In this document: piece by piece, positions 47,850 through 56,417 of the stretch
Numbering within the stretch: position 1 is the stretch's first letter
Layout of the letters: the number at the start of each line of letters is the position of its first letter
DNA from: Marinobacter iranensis
GTDB taxonomy: Bacteria; Pseudomonadota; Gammaproteobacteria; Pseudomonadales; Oleiphilaceae
Direction of reading: 5' to 3'
DNA: 64,000 nucleotides
Assembly (NCBI RefSeq): GCF_029207565.1
Contig: NZ_JANCMW010000001.1
Location: 637,197 to 701,196 of the forward strand
Made by a program: the position numbers and the translations under genes
Notes under the pieces: generated by a model
The model's input: only the letters and a program-made list of their open reading frames with translations
Databases searched by the model: none
Told to the model about the DNA's origin: nothing

Positions 47850-50495
47850 ATGTGTATGCACGTCAGTGTGTTACGGTTTAGTTTGGCCGTTTTTGCGCGG
47901 GTGTCTGCACTCCTTTCTGTTTTTCTTGTCGCCGGTTGCCTTCAGGGGGGCGATAGCCAGTCCCGTGATCCTGTTGTCGTAGAGAATCCCGTTGTTTTTG
48001 TAAAACGCCCACTGCTTTTTGATGAAGACAATGGCGCTCTGGTTGGGGACAACCTGGCGGAACCGGCGGAATTCCGTCCTGGTGCCCGCCTTTTCCTCAA
48101 GGATCGCGCCTCTCCTGATGCGCCATCCCGCGACATTACTTCCTCGGCTTTCGCTGGATCGCTTGGCTACGACGTCAAGGATCTCACCGTGTCCTTCGAT
48201 GGCACCCGGCTGCTTTTTGCCATGAGGGCGCCAGAGATTGAGGATGCCGATGAGGATGAGCAGCCCACCTGGAACATCTGGGAGTACGACACCGCAGGCG
48301 GTGGTCTGAGGCGTATTATTGAGTCGGAAGTCACCGCTGAGGCCGGTCAGGATATTGCGCCTGCCTACCTTCCGGACGGGCGCATTGTGTTTTCCTCAAC
48401 CCGGCAACGGATCTCCCGGGCCATCCTGCTGGATGAGGGTAAGCCCCAGTATCCCGCGCTTGATGAAGAGCGTGAGGTGCCTGCTTTCGTCCTGCATGTG
48501 ATGAGTGCCGAGGGCGACAATATTGAGCAGATCACGTTCAACCAGAGCCACGACCTGGACCCACTGGTAACGGATGAAGGCACCATCGTATTCAGCCGCT
48601 GGGACAACGCCGGCCAGACTCAGGGCAACGGCTTCAACCTGTATAAGGTCAATCCGGACGGGACAGGGCTTGGCTACCTCTATGGCCGCCACTCCCATGG
48701 CTCTGTCAGCGATGACGTGAATATTGAGTATCTGCGCCCGCAAGCCACGGATTCCGGTCGGCTACTAGCGCAGCTGCGGCCCGCCGAGACCGACAATTTC
48801 GGTTCGATTCCGGTTGAGATCGATGTTGAGGGCTATGTGGAGGCAGACATTCGCGTTGATGGCAGTCCCGGATCGGCACAGACGCCCCTGGTCAATGGGT
48901 TGTCCCTGGACAACGAGATTTCCCTGCGAGGGAACTACAGTTCGGTGTCGCCGTTCCTGGATGGCACCCGACGCTATCTGGTCAGCTGGAGTCCCTGCCG
49001 TTTGCGGTTGGAGAGCGGCGGTGGCGACATCCTCAACTGCACCGAAGAGAGGGTTGCGTCGGGTGCCTACCGGGCCGCGGCTCCGGTTTACGGATTGTGG
49101 CTTCTGGACATGGCATCGGGTACCCAGCGCCCCATCGAACCACCGGCGGAAGGCCAGCAGTTCGATGAAGCGGTATTGATGATTGAAAGGTCCCTGCCGA
49201 CGTTTATTCCAGAGTCTCAGTTCTCCGGTGAGGCGGCTGGGTTGGCGGACGATGGCCTTGGTGTGCTTCAAATCCAGAGTGTCTATGACATTGATGGCGT
49301 AGACACCTCCCCGGCGGGCATTCGCCAGACCGCCGATCCTGCGGTGGTTCCTCCCGACAACCTGCCGGTGCGTTTCCTGCGTATCGAAAAGCCGGTCTCG
49401 ATTCCCGATGAAGAAGTCAGGGGCTTCGACAACACGGCGTTTGGTCGTAGCCAGGCGCAGTCGATGCGGGAAATTCTCGGGTACGTGCCGGTTGAGCCCG
49501 ATGGATCGGTTCGGGTGGCCGTACCGGCCAACGTTGCATTTGCCATCAGCGTGGTGGATGTCGAGGGCCGGCGGATAGGGCCGCGCCATCAGAACTGGCT
49601 GAACGTCAGGCCCGGAGAAACCCTGGCATGCAACGGTTGCCATAATCCTGGCAGTACGGTGCCCCACGGTCGCCCGGATGCAGGGCCGGCCCCGGCTTAC
49701 GCGGGCGCGCCGACCACCGGCGTCGAGTTCCCGAATACCGATCCGGCACTCTTTGCCGACATGGGTGAAACCATGGCGGAAACCTGGGCCCGGATTAACG
49801 GAACCCGCCGTCTCGGGCCAGACGCAGTCTATACAGACCAGTGGACAGATCCCGGTGATGCCGGTCTCACACCGGGCACCGCCTTCTCACTAAGTTATGC
49901 GAACCTTGAAACGCCCGCGCCGATCCGTCCTGAGTGCGCCGATGACTGGCGCGCTGCCTGCCGGACCGTCATCAATTACGAGCAGCATATCCATCCGCTG
50001 TGGGGGCTTGAAAGACTCATTGATGACGGCAGCGGCAATATTGATGATTACTCCTGTACAGGCTGTCATTCGGATACCGCAGCGGATGAGACGACCCAAA
50101 TGCCTGAGGCCCAACTGGACCTCAGTGATGGCCCTTCGTCGGATGAACCGGATCATTTCAAGTCCTACCGGGAGTTGTTGTTCAACGACAACGAACAGGA
50201 GTTGGTCGGTGACCAGCTGGTTGATGTGCAGGTGCAAGACGGGTTCCTGCTGGACGAAAACGGAGAGCAAATCCTGGATGATGACGGCAACCCAATTCCC
50301 GTGTTTGTAAACGTCAACGTGCCTCCCACCATGTCCGTGAATGGAGCGCGGGCCAGCGGTAACTTTTTCAACCTGTTCCGCGAAGGTGGGCTCCACGAGG
50401 GATTCCTCAGCCCAGATGAACTACGTCTGATTGCCGAATGGCTCGATATCGGTGGCCAGTATTACAACAACCCCTTCGATGCTCCGGCAGACTGA
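47850..50495 (+). CDS. HzsA-related lipoprotein: beta-propeller-like with two CxxCH motifs
   Basis: The roughly 880-residue protein has a lipoprotein signal (FLVAGCLQGG). The N-terminal half contains PD40/WD-like repeats (LTVSFDGTRLLFAMR, ITFNQSHDLDPLVTDEGTIVFSR, YLPDGRIVFSSTR). The second half has haem motifs CNGCH (49629-49643) and CTGCH (50055-50069). This layout recalls the alpha subunit of hydrazine synthase, but anammox chemistry is not implied. Starts at 47793, 47850 and 47856 are possible; none has a good ribosome-binding site, and the lipobox fits 47850 or 47856. Substrate unknown. Confidence 0.75.
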   Translation: MCMHVSVLRFSLAVFARVSALLSVFLVAGCLQGGDSQSRDPVVVENPVVFVKRPLLFDEDNGALVGDNLAEPAEFRPGARLFLKDRASPDAPSRDITSSAFAGSLGYDVKDLTVSFDGTRLLFAMRAPEIEDADEDEQPTWNIWEYDTAGGGLRRIIESEVTAEAGQDIAPAYLPDGRIVFSSTRQRISRAILLDEGKPQYPALDEEREVPAFVLHVMSAEGDNIEQITFNQSHDLDPLVTDEGTIVFSRWDNAGQTQGNGFNLYKVNPDGTGLGYLYGRHSHGSVSDDVNIEYLRPQATDSGRLLAQLRPAETDNFGSIPVEIDVEGYVEADIRVDGSPGSAQTPLVNGLSLDNEISLRGNYSSVSPFLDGTRRYLVSWSPCRLRLESGGGDILNCTEERVASGAYRAAAPVYGLWLLDMASGTQRPIEPPAEGQQFDEAVLMIERSLPTFIPESQFSGEAAGLADDGLGVLQIQSVYDIDGVDTSPAGIRQTADPAVVPPDNLPVRFLRIEKPVSIPDEEVRGFDNTAFGRSQAQSMREILGYVPVEPDGSVRVAVPANVAFAISVVDVEGRRIGPRHQNWLNVRPGETLACNGCHNPGSTVPHGRPDAGPAPAYAGAPTTGVEFPNTDPALFADMGETMAETWARINGTRRLGPDAVYTDQWTDPGDAGLTPGTAFSLSYANLETPAPIRPECADDWRAACRTVINYEQHIHPLWGLERLIDDGSGNIDDYSCTGCHSDTAADETTQMPEAQLDLSDGPSSDEPDHFKSYRELLFNDNEQELVGDQLVDVQVQDGFLLDENGEQILDDDGNPIPVFVNVNVPPTMSVNGARASGNFFNLFREGGLHEGFLSPDELRLIAEWLDIGGQYYNNPFDAPAD

Positions 50496-50515
50496 TAGGA
50501 CCCGAACGGTTAACC

Positions 50516-51268
50516 ATGAGACTGGCCCTGATACTGCTGTTGCTAACCGCGCCCCTATCCGCTGCCGCCGACTGGCTGTGGGGCGGTGCCGACGAGCCGA
50601 TGCCCCAGGTTCAGGTGGCGGAGCCCTTTGTGGAATGGCGCACCGGGCCGGCTGTGGGCTATCCGGTGTTCCATACCAGTGAGAAGGGCGAGTGGTTGAC
50701 CCTGCGCATGCGCAAGACCTCCTGGCTGAAGGTGACCGACCGTAAGGGGCGGGAAGGCTGGGTGCACATAGACGATGTGCAACTGACACTGGATGGCGAG
50801 GGCGAACAAGTCTCACTCACCAATCCACGTTTTGACGACTTCAGCAGCCGCAGCTGGGAAGCCGGGCTGATGATGGGTGAGTTCGAAGGAGCGGCGGTGA
50901 CTGCCATTTACGGCGGCTATCTTCTGACCCGCAACCTGTCAGCAGAGCTTTGGGGCTCGCAGGTGCTGGGAAGCGCCTCGGAGATTCGCATGGTGAACGC
51001 CAACATCGTGCACCAGCCGTTTCCGCACTGGCGTATTTCGCCCTTCTTCACGCTGGGCGTGGGGCATATTTTCATCGAGCCCAAGGCCACCCTGGCGGCC
51101 CCCGATGACCGGGACAACAGCATTGGGCACGCCGGCCTGGGCGTGCGCGCCTACATCACGGATAACTACTTCATCCGTGCCGAGGTCAAGGACTACAAGA
51201 TTTTCACCAATCGGGCAACCAACGAAGAAGCAACAGAATGGAAAATCGGATTAAGCATATTCTTTTGA
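50516..51268 (+). CDS. Exported SH3-domain protein with C-terminal beta-barrel-like region
   Basis: The 250-residue protein has a signal peptide ending near LSAAADW. Residues about 35-95 are an SH3b-like domain (VEWRTGPAVGYPVFHT, GREGWVHIDDV). The rest is beta-rich with repeated G-aromatic strands and ends in SIFF, typical of outer-membrane barrels. The start at 50516 fits the signal peptide; upstream codons in the same frame lie inside the previous gene's end. It overlaps the next gene by 31 bases. Confidence 0.7.
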   Translation: MRLALILLLLTAPLSAAADWLWGGADEPMPQVQVAEPFVEWRTGPAVGYPVFHTSEKGEWLTLRMRKTSWLKVTDRKGREGWVHIDDVQLTLDGEGEQVSLTNPRFDDFSSRSWEAGLMMGEFEGAAVTAIYGGYLLTRNLSAELWGSQVLGSASEIRMVNANIVHQPFPHWRISPFFTLGVGHIFIEPKATLAAPDDRDNSIGHAGLGVRAYITDNYFIRAEVKDYKIFTNRATNEEATEWKIGLSIFF

Positions 51269-51885
51269 GCGTCCTCCCGCTTGCAGGCCTGTTGGCGTTT
51301 TCGCCGACCGTCAGCGCCCAGGACGACGACCGGCCGCTGATCGAGCCTGACGTACGGCCCCAGAAGGTCGACGAGGCTCTGATCGATACCGAAAACTTCG
51401 AGATCGGGGCCTTTGCCGGCATCATCAACATCGAGGATTTCGAATCCTCTTTTCTGTGGGGCGGCAAGCTGACCTACCACCTCAGCGAAACCTTCTTCTT
51501 CGAGGCCAATGTAGGCTTTGCGGAAGGGGGCGATACCAGTTTCGAGAAGCTGGCAGGGGATGTGCGCGTGCTGCCCGACGATGAACGTGAGTACCGCTAT
51601 TACAACATTAACGTTGGCATGAACGTGCTGCCCGGTGAAGCCTTCCTGACCGAGAATTACGCGTTCAACACCAACTTCTACCTGATCGGTGGGGCCGGTG
51701 CCACCGACTTTGCCGGTGACAACCGGTTCACCATCAATGTAGGGGCGGGTTACCAGGTATTGCTGACGGACAGCCTGTCGATTCATCTGGGAGTGCGTGA
51801 GCATTTCTACCGGATTGACGTGCTGGGCGAGGAAAAGACATCCCTGAACACCGAGGTCAGTGCCGGCCTCTCCGTATTTTTCTGA
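51238..51885 (+). CDS. Outer-membrane beta-barrel domain protein (myxobacterial OMP-like)
   Basis: The 215-residue protein has a signal peptide ending at VSAQD, an acidic linker and a small beta-barrel domain with alternating strands (FEIGAFAGIINIEDFES, LTYHLSETFFFEANVGF), and ends LSVFF, a typical barrel C-terminus. It resembles the small barrel proteins found in myxobacterial motility and envelope clusters. The start lies within the end of the preceding gene, indicating coupled translation. It is probably partner to the SH3-barrel protein. Confidence 0.72.
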   Translation: MENRIKHILLSVLPLAGLLAFSPTVSAQDDDRPLIEPDVRPQKVDEALIDTENFEIGAFAGIINIEDFESSFLWGGKLTYHLSETFFFEANVGFAEGGDTSFEKLAGDVRVLPDDEREYRYYNINVGMNVLPGEAFLTENYAFNTNFYLIGGAGATDFAGDNRFTINVGAGYQVLLTDSLSIHLGVREHFYRIDVLGEEKTSLNTEVSAGLSVFF

Positions 51886-51899
51886 CAACAGGAGTCAAC

Positions 51900-52391
51900 A
51901 TGACACGACATTTCCTGCGATTGGCCCTGGCCATGCTTGTAGCTATTTCCGCCGTTCATGCGGAAGAAATGAACGTCCCGGCGCCGGACTTCACCCTGGA
52001 AAGCCGCCAGGGTGAGAACCTGCGGCTGCAGGATTTCCGTGGCGAAGTGGTGATGCTCAACTTCTGGGCGTCCTGGTGCGGCCCCTGTCGTCAGGAAATG
52101 CCGTTGATGGACGACCTGTACGCCCAGTACAAGGATCTGGGGTTTACCATTCTGGCGGTCAACGTGGATGAGAACCGCGACGAAGCGCACCGCTTCCTGG
52201 ACAAGGTGCCGGTCAGCTATCCGATCCTTTATGACCCGGAAAGTGACGTCAGCGAACAGTATGAAGTCCAGGCCATGCCCACCACGGTGATGATCGACCG
52301 CGATGGCAACGCCCGTTTCCTCCATCACGGCTATCAACCCGGCTATGAGGATGACTACGAGGCTCAGATCCGGCAACTGGTGCGGGAATAG
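51900..52391 (+). CDS. TlpA-like periplasmic thioredoxin
   Basis: The 163-residue protein has a signal peptide (ALAMLVAISAVHA) and a thioredoxin/TlpA fold with the redox motif FWASWCGPCRQEMP and a cis-proline in AMPTTVMIDRDG. It would reduce disulfides in the periplasm, for example to prepare CxxCH motifs for haem attachment or the cysteines of the DUF4266 protein next to it. AACAGGAG precedes the ATG, 14 bases after the barrel gene. Confidence 0.9.
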   Translation: MTRHFLRLALAMLVAISAVHAEEMNVPAPDFTLESRQGENLRLQDFRGEVVMLNFWASWCGPCRQEMPLMDDLYAQYKDLGFTILAVNVDENRDEAHRFLDKVPVSYPILYDPESDVSEQYEVQAMPTTVMIDRDGNARFLHHGYQPGYEDDYEAQIRQLVRE

Positions 52392-52410
52392 CCCACAGGC
52401 AGGTGAGTGT

Positions 52411-52650
52411 ATGAACCATTTCAAAGTGCTGATGGCTGTTGCCACCGTGATTTTCATTACGCTGGGGGCTGCCGGATGCAGCAGCATTAAACCCTGGGTC
52501 AAGCCCTATGAGCGGGACAAACTGGCGGACCCGGTCATGAGCCTGAGCCGCCATGGCAAGGCCGACGCCTACATGCATCATGTTTACCAGGCTCGCGAAT
52601 CCGCACGGGGATCGGAAGGCGGCTCCGGAGGTGGTTGTGGTTGTAACTGA
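52411..52650 (+). CDS. DUF4266 small lipoprotein with GGGCGCN tail
   Basis: The 79-residue precursor has a lipobox (TLGAAGCSS), then a short region with SSIKPWVKPYERDKLADP and MHHVYQARESARG. It ends in a glycine-rich tail GGSGGGCGCN with two cysteines. DUF4266 proteins typically occur beside DUF3570 and TlpA-like genes, as here. A CXC tail next to a thioredoxin suggests metal binding or a redox or maturation target. The start at 52411 follows AGGTGAG, and the gene overlaps the next start. Confidence 0.85.
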   Translation: MNHFKVLMAVATVIFITLGAAGCSSIKPWVKPYERDKLADPVMSLSRHGKADAYMHHVYQARESARGSEGGSGGGCGCN

Positions 52651-53800
52651 TCGTTCCGGGCTGTTCCCTGCACTGGTAAAGGGGCTGGCGTGTGCGATGG
52701 CATTTTCACAGATCGCCACCGCCGCAACCCTGCCGCAGGACAACGTGGATGTGCTCTATCACCGCTACGAGGGCGGCGGCATGGTGATCGACGGCCCGTC
52801 GGTGCTGGTGCGCAAGAGTGCTGGCCCGCAGGTGTCGGTGTCCGGCCAGTATTACGTGGACATGGTATCCGCCGCGTCTGTGGATGTGGTGGCGCTGGCC
52901 AGTGAATACACCGAAGAGCGCACGGAATACACCTTCGGGGTGGATTACCTCCATGAGGACTCCATCCTGAGCCTGGGCTACACCAACAGTTCGGAGAACG
53001 ATTACGAAGCCAACACTGTCTACTTTTCCGCCAGCCAGGAATTCTTTGGTGGCATGTCCACGGTCACCTTGGGTTATGCGCGGGGACAGGACGAGGTGGG
53101 TGTCAGGGGGAATGAGTCGTTCAGCGAAGACGCTGATCGCCAGAATTACCAGCTCGGGCTGAGCCAGGTCATGACCCGCAACAGCCTGCTGGGCGTTGAC
53201 CTGGAAGTGGTGACGGACGAAGGCTACCTGGAGAACCCCTATCGCCGCAATCGCTACATCGACCCCGATGCTGAAAGGGGCTTCCGCTACCAGCCCGAGC
53301 GATATCCGGAAACCCGCGCCAGCTTCTCGGTGGCCACCCGGGCCCTGTATTACCTGCCTTACCGGGCATCGATACGCGGTGAGTTCCGCTATTTCAGTGA
53401 CAGCTGGGGCATCGATGCCCAGACGTTCGAGCTCGCTTATGTTCACGCCCTGAATCCCCGCTGGACGCTGGAGGGGCGTGCCCGTTACTACGTCCAGGAC
53501 GAGGCGGATTTCTACAGCGACCTCTACGCCTTTGAGAACTCTCAGACCCACCTGGCGCGAGACAAGGAAATGAGTGCATTCTCCGGTACCACCCTGGGTG
53601 GTGGTGTGGTGTACGAGTGGAAACAGACCTCGCTTCCGGGCGTCCAGCGCCTCCAGGCCAGCCTGCTGGTGGACTGGCTGGACTTCAGCTACGACAACTT
53701 CCGGGATGTGACGGCCTCTGGCGGTTTCCTGCCGGGGGAAGAACCCCTTTATTCGTTCGATGCCTTTGTAACCCGGGCATCGTTGATTCTTGAATACTGA
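52637..53800 (+). CDS. DUF3570 family outer-membrane beta-barrel protein
   Basis: The product is about 387 residues if translation starts at the GTG at 52637, which lies 6 bases after GGAG and inside the end of the DUF4266 gene. The signal peptide ends near AATLPQ. It is rich in beta strands (SGQYYVDMVSAASVDVV, YTFGVDYLHEDSILSLGYT) and ends SLILEY, typical of a large outer-membrane barrel. DUF3570 proteins are consistently linked to DUF4266 lipoproteins; their function is unknown. Other GTG starts nearby (52631) are possible. Confidence 0.82.
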   Translation: MVVTDRSGLFPALVKGLACAMAFSQIATAATLPQDNVDVLYHRYEGGGMVIDGPSVLVRKSAGPQVSVSGQYYVDMVSAASVDVVALASEYTEERTEYTFGVDYLHEDSILSLGYTNSSENDYEANTVYFSASQEFFGGMSTVTLGYARGQDEVGVRGNESFSEDADRQNYQLGLSQVMTRNSLLGVDLEVVTDEGYLENPYRRNRYIDPDAERGFRYQPERYPETRASFSVATRALYYLPYRASIRGEFRYFSDSWGIDAQTFELAYVHALNPRWTLEGRARYYVQDEADFYSDLYAFENSQTHLARDKEMSAFSGTTLGGGVVYEWKQTSLPGVQRLQASLLVDWLDFSYDNFRDVTASGGFLPGEEPLYSFDAFVTRASLILEY

Positions 53801-53820
53801 TCAGGTCGGGACGATTCAAC

Positions 53821-54372
53821 ATGGTGACCCTGAAGAGCACATTCGCACTGCACATTGTCAGCCTCGCACTGGCGTTCTGGCTTCCGGCAGCCATGGCCCA
53901 GGACAATGGCGAAGCCGGGACCGACGACGTCGCTGTCTCGCTGAGCGTTGAGGAACTGAAGAAGCAGGTCATCCGCCTGAACCGGGACCTGTTCATCCTG
54001 GAAGAAGACCTGCTGTATCCGGCCAGCACCCAGTTTGCGGTGTTTCTCAGCCTCGACACTGGCGAATTCCTCAAGCTGGATTCGGTGAAACTCAAGGTCA
54101 ACGACGAAACCGTTGCAGCGCACCTGTATACCGAGCGCCAGGCCAAGGCATTGCAGCGTGGCGGTATGCAGCGCCTGCACATTGGCAACCTCAAGACCGG
54201 CGATCATGAGGTTACGGTATTTGTTGAAGGCATCGGCCCGGATAACCGGGCCTATAAACAGGCCGCGACCTATCAACTGCAGAAGGACACCGATACCGCC
54301 GCCCTGGAGGTCCGTATCCGCGACCGCTCCTCTGATTACCAGCCCGAAGTGGCGATTGTTGAGTGGGAGTAA
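53821..54372 (+). CDS. Exported protein of unknown function
   Basis: The 183-residue protein has a signal peptide ending at PAAMAQD, a short coiled-coil-prone helix (SVEELKKQVIRLNRDLFILEE) and a beta-rich C-terminal region of Ig-like character (LKLDSVKLKVND, HEVTVFVEGIGPD). I recognise no named family with confidence. It lies 20 bases after the DUF3570 gene, and the next gene starts within about 10 bases of its stop. It is probably a periplasmic part of the same envelope assembly. Confidence 0.7.
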   Translation: MVTLKSTFALHIVSLALAFWLPAAMAQDNGEAGTDDVAVSLSVEELKKQVIRLNRDLFILEEDLLYPASTQFAVFLSLDTGEFLKLDSVKLKVNDETVAAHLYTERQAKALQRGGMQRLHIGNLKTGDHEVTVFVEGIGPDNRAYKQAATYQLQKDTDTAALEVRIRDRSSDYQPEVAIVEWE

Positions 54373-54380
54373 CGCAGTCC

Positions 54381-56417
54381 GTGATTGAGTGGCTGAACCG
54401 AAAGACTGCAGGTACACCGGCCGGGCTGTGTCTGGCCAGTGCACTCGCCGCGCTGCTTCACGGCCCGGTGGCCGTGAGTGACGAATTGCCGCAGCGCGCG
54501 GCTGATCCTGCCTATGGTATGGCCCTCTACGAGTATTACCAGGGCAACGCCTTCAAGGCGCTGACTCGTCTGAACGTGGCCGCGGCTGAAGGTGGCATCG
54601 ATGGCCATGGCGATCATCCTGCGTTGGTGGAAGGCGGCCTGATGCTGTCCTACGGCATGACCCACGAAGCCGGAGCGCTTTTCCAGGAACTGCTGGACGA
54701 GGACGCAGCCGTCGCGCCGGGCACCCGCAACCAGGCCTGGTTTTACCTGGGCAAAGTGTTCTACCTGGAGCAGGACCGTGTCGCCGCTCGGGATGCCCTT
54801 GAGCGGGTGGATGAGGAACTGCTGGAGGACGAAGACAACGAGCTCTACAACGAGTGGCTGTACCTTCGCGGCCAACTGGTCCTGGCCGGAACCGCTGCGA
54901 CGGACGGAGAAGCCGTTGATGAACTGATCGAAGCGCTGCCTGAGAGCTCTCCCTGGCGCGCCTACCTGCATTACAACCAGGCGGTTGGCCGGCTGGCGGA
55001 AGGCCAGACCGAAGAAGCGATGGCCGACCTGACCAGCCTCGATGATCTGCTTGCGGAACTGCCTGAACTCGAGCCACCGCTGTCCGATGAGATGTCTGCG
55101 CTCCGCGAACGGGTAAAACTTTCCCTGGGCCGGCTTCACCTGAGCCGGGGCGATTTCGCGGGCGCCATGGCCAGCCTTGAGCAGATAGCCCTGGATGGTG
55201 TGTTTTCCGATCAGGCCCTGTTTGATTACGCGGTTGCCGCCTCCCGCGAGGACAAAGCGGGTCTGGCATTGCAAGCGCTGAATACCCTCCAGCAACGCCC
55301 CCTGTTCACACCCTGGCTGCAGCAGGTGCCCTACGCCCGCGGCTTCCTGTTCGAGCAGATGGAGCGCAAACAACAGGCCTTGCAGGCCTATCGTGAGGCT
55401 GCCAGCCATTACCAGGCATTGAGCGCCCAACTTTTAAACGAGCGGGAGCAGCTAACCGAAGCGCGCCTGATTGAGGCCCTGCGTTTCGTCCGCGAGGGTG
55501 ACCGTCCCGGGCAGGGCGGGGCGATGGACCCGGCGCTGACACGTCCGCAACCGGGCGAGTCGACGGTGCTCACCGATGCTTATGGGCGGGTGGAAGTCAG
55601 GCCAGGGGATTACAGCCTGGCCGGGTTGCTGGCGACCGAACCCTTTCAGCTATCCCTGCGGGACCTGCATGAACTCTACCGGTTGCGGGATTCACTCCGC
55701 CAATGGCAAAAACAACTGGACTCCTTCGATATCATGCTGGAAACCCGCGCCCAACAGCGGGAACAACGCATTCGAGAGACCCGTGAGGCGCTCGACGAGC
55801 TCAACGCCGACCAATGGCTGGCGCAACAGGCGCAGTACCGGCGCGAGATCGAAGCCGCCCTGGCGCGGGAGGACCTCCAGTTCTTCATGACACAGCAGCA
55901 GCACGAACTGGCGGACCGGCTGGCGCAGGTGGAGCAAACCCTGTCGCAACTGCCGGATGACGAATCCACCCGCAAGCAGCGCCAGACCTTCCAGCGCATG
56001 AAAGCCTACTTCAACTGGCGCATTGCCGATGACTACGCCGTGAACCGCTGGGCCGCTGAAAAGCAGCTGCGGGAACTGGACCAGGCGATGGAGGTGTTTG
56101 TTGACCAGCGGGCGCTGATCGAACAGGAAATGGCCTCCGGCGGGGAAAACCAGGCACTGGCCGCCCGGGTAGCCGCCCGCCGGACGGCCCTGGAGCAATT
56201 GCAGGGTGAGGTGGATAAAGCTCTCTCTGCCGCGCGCAGCGAACTGCTGGCCCTGGTTGACGACGAACTCCAGCACCAGAGCGGACAGGTACGGGGCTAT
56301 CTCCGGGCTAGCCGTCATGCGGCAGCCAGGCTGGCGGACGACCTGTTTCTGGGAAGCACCGGCCCTGCGACGTCTTCGGCCGCTCCGGCTGCGGAAGCGG
56401 GAGGTGACCGTGACTGA
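54381..56417 (+). CDS. Large TPR and coiled-coil periplasmic protein
   Basis: The roughly 678-residue protein has an N-terminal hydrophobic segment (GLCLASALAALLHGPVAVS) for export. The first 400 residues hold TPR-like helical pairs (AWFYLGKVFYLEQDRVAARDAL). The second half is a long coiled coil (residues about 430-620, rich in Gln, Arg, Leu and Glu). A GTG start at 54381 fits GGAG at 54366-54369; an earlier GTG at 54363 is possible. It may act as a periplasmic scaffold. The 3' end overlaps the next gene by 8 bases. Confidence 0.75.
   Translation: MIEWLNRKTAGTPAGLCLASALAALLHGPVAVSDELPQRAADPAYGMALYEYYQGNAFKALTRLNVAAAEGGIDGHGDHPALVEGGLMLSYGMTHEAGALFQELLDEDAAVAPGTRNQAWFYLGKVFYLEQDRVAARDALERVDEELLEDEDNELYNEWLYLRGQLVLAGTAATDGEAVDELIEALPESSPWRAYLHYNQAVGRLAEGQTEEAMADLTSLDDLLAELPELEPPLSDEMSALRERVKLSLGRLHLSRGDFAGAMASLEQIALDGVFSDQALFDYAVAASREDKAGLALQALNTLQQRPLFTPWLQQVPYARGFLFEQMERKQQALQAYREAASHYQALSAQLLNEREQLTEARLIEALRFVREGDRPGQGGAMDPALTRPQPGESTVLTDAYGRVEVRPGDYSLAGLLATEPFQLSLRDLHELYRLRDSLRQWQKQLDSFDIMLETRAQQREQRIRETREALDELNADQWLAQQAQYRREIEAALAREDLQFFMTQQQHELADRLAQVEQTLSQLPDDESTRKQRQTFQRMKAYFNWRIADDYAVNRWAAEKQLRELDQAMEVFVDQRALIEQEMASGGENQALAARVAARRTALEQLQGEVDKALSAARSELLALVDDELQHQSGQVRGYLRASRHAAARLADDLFLGSTGPATSSAAPAAEAGGDRD

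Noticed and set aside
47850..50495. An anammox-type hydrazine synthase system
   Set aside because: Only an alpha-like lipoprotein is present; no beta/gamma subunits, hydrazine dehydrogenase or nitrite reductase genes are seen.
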